Shown piece by piece: positions 1 to 5,135 of a DNA stretch of 7,096 nt. The position numbers and the translations under genes are program-made. Location of the stretch: the NCBI GenBank assembly GCA_945865855.1, contig CAMBES010000068.1, positions 1-7,096 of the forward strand. Reading direction: 5' to 3'. The notes below the pieces were generated by a model that was given only the letters and a program-made list of their open reading frames with translations, was not told where the DNA came from and ran no database searches. Source of the stretch: Rhizobium sp. Q54. GTDB taxonomy: Bacteria > Pseudomonadota > Alphaproteobacteria > Rickettsiales > UBA1997. Every line of letters starts with the position of its first letter. The first letter of the stretch is position 1.

Positions 1-861
1 GGCTGTTTTTGTTTCTTCGGTGGCGAATACTTTTTTTCCAGCTGTGGTACGGGCTATAACTATTACTGCCTGGGCCACATGCCTCCTCACTTCTTCATCA
101 GTGGTTTTGGATAAGGTTTTAAAAAGAGCTAAAACAGTTTCTGTGTGGCCATTTTGAGCAGCAATCATCAAAGCCGTGTAGCCATTAGATGCTCTTGCGT
201 TAACATTAATTCCATCGTGAGATAGAAGATCCGAAACGATTTCTGTGAGGCCATATTGAGCAGCAATAATCAAAGCCGTGTAGCCACGAGGTGTTACTGC
301 GTTAACATCAATTTCATCGCGAGATAGAAGAGCTAAAGCGGTTTCTGTGCGGCCATTTTTAGCAGCAATCATCAAAGCCGTGTCGCCATTAGATGTTACT
401 GCGTTAACATCAGCTCCTCGATTCAATAGTTCAGTAACGTTTTCTGTGTGGCCACATCGAGAAGCAAGTATCAAAGCCGTGTAGCCATCAGATGATTCTG
501 CGTTAACATCAGCTCCTCGATCCAATAATTCAGTAACGTTTTCTGTGTGGCCCAATTCAGAAGAAAGCATCAAAGCCGTAAAACCATCAGGTGTTACAGC
601 TTTAACATTAATTTCATCGCAAGATAGAAGAGCTGAAACGATTTCTGTGTGGCCATTTTCAGCAGCAAGCATCAAAGCCGTGGAGCCATTAGGTGTTACT
701 GCGTTAACATCAGCTCCTCGAGCTAATAATTCATAAACGGTTTGGGTTAATCCATTTTCATCCTGAGCTTCCCCTCGAGGATTTCCTGCGGCGGTGATTA
801 GTAGTGAATCTAAGGCTTCTTGTGAGATAGGGGATGCTGCTGAAGTAGGAGTACCTTTCAT
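1..861 (-). CDS. Ankyrin-repeat protein, C-terminus cut by window start
   Basis: Open frame of 287 codons running off the left edge, so the 3' end is missing. The start ATG (861-859) is the first possible one: an in-frame TAG lies three codons upstream. Residues 1-45 are non-repetitive with no signal peptide or membrane segment. Residues about 48-247 hold six ankyrin units with the classic pattern (N/D)G-x-TALMxAAxxGHTExVxxLLxRGADVNA; the TAL cores are at residues 61, 95, 128, 161, 195 and 229. From about 250 the pattern breaks into a charged helix-like stretch (EEVRRHVAQAVIVIA). Ankyrin repeats bind other proteins; in host-associated bacteria such proteins are often secreted effectors, but nothing here shows secretion or a target. 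No Shine-Dalgarno is visible. Arginine is mostly CGA, unlike lpxC (mostly CGC), which may hint at a different origin. Family call is sure; function is unknown. Confidence 0.92.
   Translation of the reverse strand, partial: MKGTPTSAASPISQEALDSLLITAAGNPRGEAQDENGLTQTVYELLARGADVNAVTPNGSTALMLAAENGHTEIVSALLSCDEINVKAVTPDGFTALMLSSELGHTENVTELLDRGADVNAESSDGYTALILASRCGHTENVTELLNRGADVNAVTSNGDTALMIAAKNGRTETALALLSRDEIDVNAVTPRGYTALIIAAQYGLTEIVSDLLSHDGINVNARASNGYTALMIAAQNGHTETVLALFKTLSKTTDEEVRRHVAQAVIVIARTTAGKKVFATEETKTA
121..720 (-). repeat. Six tandem ankyrin-coding units, 99 or 102 bp each
   Basis: The motif CAAAGCCGT recurs on the plus strand at 169, 271, 373, 472, 571 and 673, giving periods of 102, 102, 99, 99 and 102 bp, all whole codons (34 or 33). 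The 33-residue units carry the loop LLxRGADVNA; the 34-residue units carry LLSxDxIxVNA with one extra residue. Two neighbouring 99-bp units (around 411-460 and 510-560) differ at only about two bases over some 50, so at least one duplication looks recent. Confidence 0.88.
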
Positions 862-917
862 AAAGATCTAATGACGAATTTGGGTTAAGCTGTAAGATTT
901 ATTATTGTTTTTGCGTG

Positions 918-1028
918 TCAGCAAACAGCCTTAAAACTTTTTTGTTCTAGGGCTTGCGACTGAAACAAATCAATAAATAAAACACAAAGATTAATTTTTA
1001 CTGTGTGAAGATGAAGAATATCCTTCAT
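918..1028 (-). CDS. Possible small protein, 36 aa, with strong Shine-Dalgarno
   Basis: ATG at 1028-1026, TGA at 920-918. AGGAGG lies 8 bases before the ATG, an ideal distance, while the larger genes in this window have no such site. The peptide begins MKDILHLHTVKINL, has a hydrophobic stretch at residues 12-22 (INLCVLFIDLF), and ends in a more polar tail with a final Cys. It starts two bases after the stop of the 26-residue ORF upstream, so the two could be translationally coupled. Its ATG lies inside a 9-bp inverted repeat. I recognise no family. It could be a leader peptide for the ankyrin gene 57 bp downstream, a small membrane peptide, or chance in AT-rich DNA. Confidence 0.38.
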   Translation of the reverse strand: MKDILHLHTVKINLCVLFIDLFQSQALEQKSFKAVC

Positions 1029-1031
1029 CTT
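1008..1031 (-). repeat. Perfect 9-bp inverted repeat over a small-ORF start
   Basis: Plus-strand arms AAGATGAAG (1008-1016) and CTTCATCTT (1023-1031) around a 6-base loop. In minus-strand RNA the first arm contains the ATG of the 36-residue ORF, 5 bases after its Shine-Dalgarno, so folding would hide the start codon. There is no T-run on either side, so it is not an intrinsic terminator. Confidence 0.55.
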
Positions 1032-1110
1032 ACATCCCTCCTGCAATCTGCCTAACATCGTTGAAAATCGTGAAAAGCATCAGTGTTAAGACAAGGCTAT
1101 TGCTTTTCAT
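1030..1110 (-). CDS. Possible small hydrophobic peptide, 26 aa
   Basis: ATG at 1110-1108, TAA at 1032-1030. The peptide starts MKSNSLVLTLMLFTIFNDV: a short positive N-terminus, then a run of 11 hydrophobic or neutral residues (about 6-16), then a polar tail ending GGM. This resembles a tiny membrane peptide or a signal-like leader. Upstream bases (AAATAAGAAAATT) give only a weak ribosome site. Its last codons (GCA GGA GGG ATG TAA) contain the Shine-Dalgarno of the next small ORF. No family is recognised, and 26 codons is short enough to arise by chance; the hydrophobic pattern and tandem arrangement are the only support. Confidence 0.3.
   Translation of the reverse strand: MKSNSLVLTLMLFTIFNDVRQIAGGM
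1036..1042 (-). promoter_or_regulatory. Consensus Shine-Dalgarno AGGAGGG
   Basis: Minus-strand AGGAGGG, 7 bases before the ATG at 1028. It lies within the last codons of the upstream 26-residue ORF. It is the only full consensus site in front of a candidate start in the window, and it decides the start of the 36-residue ORF. Confidence 0.5.
1071..1109 (-). repeat. Perfect 9-bp inverted repeat at the start of the 26-aa ORF
   Basis: Plus-strand arms TGAAAAGCA (1071-1079) and TGCTTTTCA (1101-1109), with a possible extra G-T pair, around a 21-base loop. In minus-strand RNA the 5' arm covers the first codons, including two bases of the ATG, of the 26-residue ORF. The long loop makes the hairpin weaker than its neighbour at 1008-1031. 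Confidence 0.45.
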
Positions 1111-1128
1111 AATTTTCTTATTTGTTCA

Positions 1129-1158
1129 GATATGCTTAGATGGTTTTAAGTTTGTTAA
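1129..1158 (-). promoter_or_regulatory. Weak candidate promoter for the small ORFs
   Basis: Minus-strand TTAACA (1158-1153), 18-bp spacer, CATATC (1134-1129), about 20 bp upstream of the 26-residue ORF. The -35 matches at 5 of 6 and the -10 at only 3 of 6, so this could easily be chance in AT-rich DNA. Confidence 0.2.
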
Positions 1159-1210
1159 GCTAAAATCTTTTTCTGCAACCGCATGAATTCTGCCGCCTTT
1201 TCAAATAAAA

Positions 1211-2359
1211 CTAGATCAGCTCGTTAAACTCTTTAATCGCATAACGATCAGTCATGCCGGCGATGTAGTCAGAAATTAAGATGGCGAGAATTTTGGGGTC
1301 AGAGATTTTTGCAGCAAGCTCGGCGCGCTCGTCAGGCAGGCAACTTGGCGAATTCATGTAGAAATCAAATAATCCGCCGACGATTTTTTTGGCGCTCGCG
1401 GTCATGCGATTTACAATTGAGTGACGATACATGTTTTCCATCAAAAACTTCTTCAGTGCTTGATGTGCGAATTCCATCTCGAAGGAAAAATGAACGAGAA
1501 GTTTTTTGGCTTCTCGAATGTCTTTTTCGCTTTCAATTTTATTATCGCTGAGATTTTTTTTCGTCTGTTCGATTGCATTCATTACCATCGCCAGAGTGAA
1601 GCGTTTCTTGGCTTCGCCAACTAGCATTTCGTGTTTTATTTTTGGATATTTAGCGAGTATTTCTTGGTAAATTTTTCCAATTACTGGCAAAGAAAAAAGC
1701 TCTTCGACCTTAAATAAATCAGCGCGCAGACCGTCTTCAATGTCATGATTATTGTAAGCGATATCATCAGAAATTGCAGAGATTTGCGCCTCGAGTGAGG
1801 GGAAGTTTTTTAGATCTAAATCATGCACGGCGTTATATTTGTTAATATAATCTTCTGGATCAAAAACTGGGCCATTATGTTTCACTACACCTTCAAGCAT
1901 TTCCCAAGAAAGATTTAAACCTTCGAATTCGATAAATCGCGTCTCTAGTTTTGTAATAATTTTTAGCGTATGTCCATTGTGCGAAAAGCCCCCGAATGGC
2001 TGCATCTTCTCATCTAATGCATCTTCGCCAGCATGGCCAAAAGGTGTGTGACCTAAGTCGTGAGCAAGAGAAACTATCTCAGCCAAATCTTTATTAACCT
2101 TCAAAGCACCAGCAATCCAACGTGCGATTTGCGCAACTTCAAGTGAGTGAGTTAATCGCGTACGATAGTGATCACCTTCATGATTCACGAAAACTTGCGT
2201 CTTATATTGAAGTCTTCTGAAGGCAGAGGAGCCAATAATTCGATCACGATCACGACCAAAAATTGAACGGAATTTTGAATCATCATAAACTTCATGATAC
2301 AAACGCCCGCGCGACTTCATTTCATCAACAGCAAAAGGAGCGAGTTCAAAATCTATCAT
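1211..2359 (-). CDS. dgt: Deoxyguanosinetriphosphate triphosphohydrolase-like protein
   Basis: Cytosolic HD-superfamily enzyme that splits dNTPs to the deoxynucleoside and triphosphate, helping to set the dNTP pool. It is 382 residues, full length for the dGTPase-like type. Motifs in order: SSAFRRLQYKTQVF at 44-57; RTRLTHSLEVAQIAR at 66-80 with the first HD-site His at 71; SLAHDLGHTPFGHAGE at 97-112 with the metal pair H100-D101; GFSHNGHT at 124-131; KHNGPVFDPEDY at 160-171; SDDIAYNNHDIEDG at 197-210 with the last metal Asp at 199; and the C-terminal signature DYIAGMTDRYA at 364-374. The H...HD...D metal set is intact. Substrate preference cannot be read from sequence; members of this branch are often annotated only as dGTPase-like. 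The ATG has no clear Shine-Dalgarno but overlaps by ATGA the stop of a possible 26-residue ORF, which could couple translation. kbl lies upstream on the same strand. No terminator was found downstream. Confidence 0.96.
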   Translation of the reverse strand: MIDFELAPFAVDEMKSRGRLYHEVYDDSKFRSIFGRDRDRIIGSSAFRRLQYKTQVFVNHEGDHYRTRLTHSLEVAQIARWIAGALKVNKDLAEIVSLAHDLGHTPFGHAGEDALDEKMQPFGGFSHNGHTLKIITKLETRFIEFEGLNLSWEMLEGVVKHNGPVFDPEDYINKYNAVHDLDLKNFPSLEAQISAISDDIAYNNHDIEDGLRADLFKVEELFSLPVIGKIYQEILAKYPKIKHEMLVGEAKKRFTLAMVMNAIEQTKKNLSDNKIESEKDIREAKKLLVHFSFEMEFAHQALKKFLMENMYRHSIVNRMTASAKKIVGGLFDFYMNSPSCLPDERAELAAKISDPKILAILISDYIAGMTDRYAIKEFNELI

Positions 2360-2436
2360 AATTTTTTAGCAATAAGGTAGGCAACTGCCAGAGTCACTAC
2401 TACAATTTTAAGCGCAAAAATCGTAGCTTTGATCAT
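2356..2436 (-). CDS. Possible 26-aa membrane peptide overlapping dgt start
   Basis: ATG at 2436-2434, TGA at 2358-2356, sharing ATGA with the dgt start, a typical coupled arrangement. The peptide begins MIKATIFALKIVVVTLAVAY and ends LIAKKL: one hydrophobic span of about 20 residues with lysines at both ends, as in single-span small membrane proteins. The same frame is open upstream to a GTG at 2493, giving a 45-residue version with a basic N-terminal tail (RKNRAAGHPALN). No Shine-Dalgarno is visible at either start. No family is recognised; it may be real, or a chance open frame in a leader of dgt. Confidence 0.33.
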   Translation of the reverse strand: MIKATIFALKIVVVTLAVAYLIAKKL

Positions 2437-2549
2437 GATGCGCTTCGTGTTAATATTAAGAGCGGGATGCCCAGCGGCGCGATTTTTTCTCACTATTTTT
2501 TTAAGTAATAATATCTGTATTGAGCAATGATTACACGATCATCTTCAGC

Positions 2550-2615
2550 CAAATAAACCGAGGAATTTTGGCGAGGTGAATCGCTTCTCGGGTGAAATCA
2601 TCACGTGTTTATTTG
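2550..2615 (-). other. Foldable element (three-way junction) after kbl
   Basis: Plus-strand arms CAAATAAAC (2550-2558) and GTTTATTTG (2607-2615) match perfectly. Inside are CCGAG (2558-2562) with CTCGG (2587-2591), itself enclosing GCGA (2571-2574) with TCGC (2581-2584), and then GTGA (2592-2595) with TCAC (2601-2604). The helices abut with almost no unpaired junction bases. It begins 17 bp after the kbl stop in the direction of kbl transcription. No U-run follows, so it is not a standard terminator. It could be a 3' stabiliser, a processing site, a structured leader for dgt, or a small repeat-element remnant. Confidence 0.33.
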
Positions 2616-2631
2616 CGCTAAATAGACCTGG

Positions 2632-3840
2632 TTAAACAACCCCTAATTTCTTTCCGACCTTGATGAAGGCTTCAACGGCGCGATCAAGATGATCTTTTTC
2701 ATGAGCGGCAGAAATTTGCACGCGAATGCGCGCTTCGTTTTTTGGCACAACCGGAAAAGAGAAAGCGATCACGTAGATTCCTTCTTCTTCAATCATCATT
2801 TTAGCAAATTTGCTCGCAAGAAGAGCGTCGCCAAGCATCACTGGAACTACTGGGTGCACGCCATTTTTATCACGCACATCAAAGCCGGCTTCAACCATTT
2901 TTTTGCGGAAGTAAGCGGTGTTTTCAGCAAGCTTTTTAATCAAAGTTTTTGAGTGAGAAATCATGTCGAGAATCTCGATTCCAGCTGAGGCAACTGCTGG
3001 CAAAATATTGTTTGAAAAAAGATAAGGACGCGCCTTGTTGCGTAATTTTTCGATGATTTCTTTGCGTGAAGCAATAAAGCCTCCACATCCACCACCCAAT
3101 GATTTACCAAGGGTTGAAGTGACGATGTCAACACGACCTTCAACGCCATGAAATTCTGCAGTGCCACGGCCATTTTCGCCAATAAATCCGGTCGCATGGC
3201 AGTCATCAACCAAAACTATCGCATCATATTTTTCAGCTAAATCGCAGATTGATTTAAGATCGGCAATGTCGCCATCCATTGAGAATACGCCGTCGGTGAC
3301 CAATAAACGATTTCTATGTTTTTGCGCTTCTTGTAATTTTTTTTCTAAATCTGCCATATCGTCAAATTTATAGAAATAGCGCGCAGCCTTACAAAGCCTA
3401 ATTCCATCGATGAGACTCGCATGATTTAGATCGGCAGAAATTATTGCGTCTTCATTATCGAGTAGCGCCGAGAAAACGCCGCCATTAGCAGTAAAGCAGG
3501 AAGAAAAAGTCACTACATCTTCAAATCCCAAAAACTCAGCGAGTTTGTTTTCGAATTTTTTATGAATATCGAAAGTGCCGCAAATGAAACGAACTGAAGC
3601 GGTGCCAAGGCCATATTCATCAAGAGATTTTTTAGCGACTTCGACCACGTTTCTGTTATTCGCCAAGCCGAGATAATTGTTAGCGCAGAAGTTAAGAAGA
3701 TTCTTTTTTAAGCCCTTGTGAAGGATTTCGATATTTGAAGATTGTGACGAAATAATTTCATACTCATCTTTGGCCAGCCCGGCTTCGCGGATATATTCAA
3801 GTTCAGATTTAATGCTATTTAGAAATTCTGCTTTGATCAT
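2632..3840 (-). CDS. kbl: 2-amino-3-ketobutyrate CoA ligase (glycine C-acetyltransferase)
   Basis: Cytosolic PLP enzyme of the alpha-oxoamine synthase family: 2-amino-3-oxobutanoate + CoA gives glycine + acetyl-CoA, the second step of threonine breakdown. I take the ATG at 3840 (402 residues, close to E. coli Kbl at 398). The frame is open to a TTG at 3900, but those 20 residues look non-coding and overlap the promoter region. Kbl-type blocks in order: NLLNFCANNYLGLANN (47-62), TASVRFICGT (80-89), TFSSCFTANGG (111-121), DLNHASLIDGIRLCKA (137-152), TDGVFSMDGDIADL (182-195), VDDCHATGFIGENGRG (211-226), STLGKSLGGG (242-251) with PLP-binding Lys246, RPYLFSNNILP (271-281) and PVVPKNEARIRVQISAAH (363-380). 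Asp212 and His215, which hold the cofactor ring, are present. These blocks fit Kbl better than BioF or 5-aminolevulinate synthase. tdh, the usual partner, is not adjacent here. No Shine-Dalgarno is visible. Confidence 0.96.
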   Translation of the reverse strand: MIKAEFLNSIKSELEYIREAGLAKDEYEIISSQSSNIEILHKGLKKNLLNFCANNYLGLANNRNVVEVAKKSLDEYGLGTASVRFICGTFDIHKKFENKLAEFLGFEDVVTFSSCFTANGGVFSALLDNEDAIISADLNHASLIDGIRLCKAARYFYKFDDMADLEKKLQEAQKHRNRLLVTDGVFSMDGDIADLKSICDLAEKYDAIVLVDDCHATGFIGENGRGTAEFHGVEGRVDIVTSTLGKSLGGGCGGFIASRKEIIEKLRNKARPYLFSNNILPAVASAGIEILDMISHSKTLIKKLAENTAYFRKKMVEAGFDVRDKNGVHPVVPVMLGDALLASKFAKMMIEEEGIYVIAFSFPVVPKNEARIRVQISAAHEKDHLDRAVEAFIKVGKKLGVV

Positions 3841-3870
3841 ATTCAAATTTTTGATTGGGATAAAAATGCG

Positions 3871-3900
3871 ACGATATTTCTCGCCCCAAGGAATTGACAA
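3871..3900 (-). promoter_or_regulatory. Candidate kbl promoter
   Basis: Minus-strand TTGTCA (3900-3895, 5 of 6), 18-bp spacer, TATCGT (3876-3871, 4 of 6), ending about 30 bp before the kbl ATG. It sits inside the TTG-initiated extension of the kbl frame, which argues for the later ATG start. It shares its -35 bases with the divergent promoter. Confidence 0.33.
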
Positions 3901-3905
3901 GTCAA
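3894..3905. promoter_or_regulatory. Palindrome between divergent promoters
   Basis: TTGAC-AA-GTCAA: two 5-bp arms that each contain a -35 core, one per strand. It lies between kbl (minus) and the lipoprotein gene (plus). It may be only the result of overlapping -35 boxes, or a small operator; no second copy is seen nearby. Confidence 0.3.
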
Positions 3906-3921
3906 AATTCTTTCATATTTT
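3894..3921 (+). promoter_or_regulatory. Likely sigma-70 promoter of the lipoprotein gene
   Basis: TTGACA (3894-3899, exact consensus), 16-bp spacer, TATTTT (3916-3921, 4 of 6). Transcription would start near 3928, leaving a leader of about 45 bases before the ATG at 3974. Confidence 0.5.
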
Positions 3922-3973
3922 TCTCAGCCTCTCCAGCACCCGCAGCTAACCAAAAACTTCAAATAAAATCAAA

Positions 3974-4177
3974 ATGAAAAAATTAATCGCCTGCCTAGTT
4001 GCTCTAACTTTCGTCGCTTCTTGTGCAAAATTCAGTGGCAACAAAGAAACTGGAGCCAACAAATATTCAGTTAAAAAAGAAGAATCTTCAAAAGTTGAAG
4101 TAAAAAATGAAAAGAAAGCTGAAAAAAAAGAAAAGAAAGCCAAAGTTAAAAAACACGGCGGATCAGAAGTAAAATAA
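3974..4177 (+). CDS. Small Lys/Glu-rich lipoprotein, 67 aa
   Basis: Starts MKKLIACLVALTFVASC: two lysines, a hydrophobic core and a lipobox (V14-A15-S16-C17), so signal peptidase II should cut before Cys17 and leave a 51-residue lipid-anchored protein. Residue 18 is Ala, not Asp, which under the E. coli sorting rule favours the outer membrane. The mature part is low complexity, with 17 Lys and 8 Glu, strongest at 37-60 (KNEKKAEKKEKKAKVKK), very basic and probably disordered or helical. No fold or family is recognised; binding to an acidic partner such as LPS or nucleic acid would be speculation. It has its own promoter-like site upstream and a strong terminator 8 bp downstream, so it looks like a single-gene unit. 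No Shine-Dalgarno precedes the ATG. Confidence 0.78.
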   Translation: MKKLIACLVALTFVASCAKFSGNKETGANKYSVKKEESSKVEVKNEKKAEKKEKKAKVKKHGGSEVK

Positions 4178-4185
4178 TTTACTAT

Positions 4186-4225
4186 AGCCTCGACTCCTTA
4201 TTTTACCTGGAGTCGGGGCTTTTTT
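4186..4225 (+). terminator. Strong rho-independent terminator
   Basis: Stem arms AGCCTCGACTCC (4186-4197) and GGAGTCGGGGCT (4209-4220): 12 pairs, one a T-G wobble, with an 11-base loop, followed directly by a T-run to 4225. It ends the lipoprotein transcript. The T-run stops only four bases before the thiL start at 4230. Confidence 0.92.
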
Positions 4226-4229
4226 GTTT

Positions 4230-5135
4230 GTGAAAGAATTCCAGCTAATCAAAAAATTTTTTAAACCGCTTACTAAAAACCAATCGGCTGCGCGCGAACT
4301 TACCGATGATGTTGCGCAGATTTCTGATCTTGTAATTAGCAAAGATATGTTTGTCGAAGATGTACATTTTTTACGCGCTGATGGCGGATTTAAAATCGCT
4401 TCTAAACTTTTGCGCACAAACTTATCCGACTTAGCCTCTTCTGGCTCTAAGCCGCTTTGCTACATGCTCGGATTTTCTAAAAATAAAAATACTGACGAAA
4501 AATTTTTACGCGATTTCGCACGCGGACTAAAATCAGTTCAAGATGAATTCGACCTTTATTTGATTGGCGGCGATACAGTAACTTCAGAAAAACTTTTTTT
4601 TTCAGTAACGATTTTTGGCAAAACAAAAAACGCTAAAGTTTTATCTCGTAACGCCGCAAAAGACGAAGACTTAATTTATGTTTCTGGATCGATTGGAGAT
4701 GCCTTTTTAGGCAGAGTTCACAAGACTTCGGAATATTTTTTAAATCGTCATTTTTTTCCAACTCCACGCATCGAACTTGGTAAAAAATTACTCGAAAAAA
4801 ATTTAGCAAAATGCGCGATTGATGTTTCGGATGGTTTACTTGCTGACCTGCAACATCTCTGCACAGCATCAAAACTAAAGGCTGAAATCCATCTCGAAAA
4901 AATTCCACTTTCGCCACTCGCAAAAAATCCTCTCGAGCTACTTTCGAGCGGCGATGATTATGAATTAATTTTTTCGGTTAATCCAAAAAATCAGAAAAAA
5001 ATTTCTACTTTGGCAAAACAGATGAGGCTTGATTTAACCTGCATCGGAAAATTTACTGCTGCAAAGAAATGCGAGGTTATTCTTCTTGATCGCGGCAAAA
5101 AAATTAAGCTTAACAAATTGGGTTATGAACATTAA
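4230..5135 (+). CDS. thiL: Thiamine-monophosphate kinase
   Basis: Makes the cofactor thiamine diphosphate from thiamine phosphate and ATP in the cytosol. The GTG at 4230 gives 301 residues beginning MKEFQLIKKFFKPL, which aligns with the family N-terminus (EFxLIxxxF); the TTG at 4224 lies in the terminator T-run and adds only two residues. Motifs in order: LTDDVA (24-29, Mg/ATP aspartates), VEDVHF (42-47, usually VEGVHF), RTNLSDLASSGSKP (62-75), LIGGDT (111-116), YVSGSIGD (150-157), IDVSDGLLADLQHL (197-210) and SSGDDYELIF (239-248). The ATP-binding N-half and C-half of the PurM-like fold are both complete. It overlaps the RDD gene by 11 bp, so the two should share a transcript. No other thiamine gene is present. 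No promoter of its own is evident, and the terminator hairpin is immediately upstream. Confidence 0.96.
   Translation: MKEFQLIKKFFKPLTKNQSAARELTDDVAQISDLVISKDMFVEDVHFLRADGGFKIASKLLRTNLSDLASSGSKPLCYMLGFSKNKNTDEKFLRDFARGLKSVQDEFDLYLIGGDTVTSEKLFFSVTIFGKTKNAKVLSRNAAKDEDLIYVSGSIGDAFLGRVHKTSEYFLNRHFFPTPRIELGKKLLEKNLAKCAIDVSDGLLADLQHLCTASKLKAEIHLEKIPLSPLAKNPLELLSSGDDYELIFSVNPKNQKKISTLAKQMRLDLTCIGKFTAAKKCEVILLDRGKKIKLNKLGYEH

Larger units (their letters stand above)
862..1210. other. 349-bp gap between dgt and the ankyrin gene
   Basis: No long ORF, tRNA or mobile element is visible. It is AT-rich and holds two possible small minus-strand ORFs, two perfect 9-bp inverted repeats and a weak candidate promoter, each listed separately. 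I found no GC-rich hairpin plus T-run to end dgt transcription, so read-through from dgt towards the ankyrin gene is possible. A second weak promoter-like arrangement for the ankyrin gene (TTGCTG, 17 bp, TAAATC on the minus strand, about 924 to 896) is too poor to list by itself. Confidence 0.6.

Noticed and set aside
545..736. 63-codon plus-strand ORF
   Set aside because: It is the reverse strand of the ankyrin repeats and only repeats their antisense pattern.
1150..1210. Possible terminator after dgt
   Set aside because: The GC-rich bases around GAATTC do not form a stem longer than three pairs.
2961..3209. 82-codon minus-strand ORF
   Set aside because: Lies inside kbl in another frame; kbl is intact with all motifs.
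3841..3900. N-terminal extension of kbl from TTG at 3900
   Set aside because: The extra 20 residues have no family counterpart and overlap the promoter; the ATG at 3840 gives the normal length.
3946..4143. 65-codon minus-strand Phe-rich ORF
   Set aside because: Antisense of the Lys/Glu-rich lipoprotein, whose lipobox and terminator support the plus strand.
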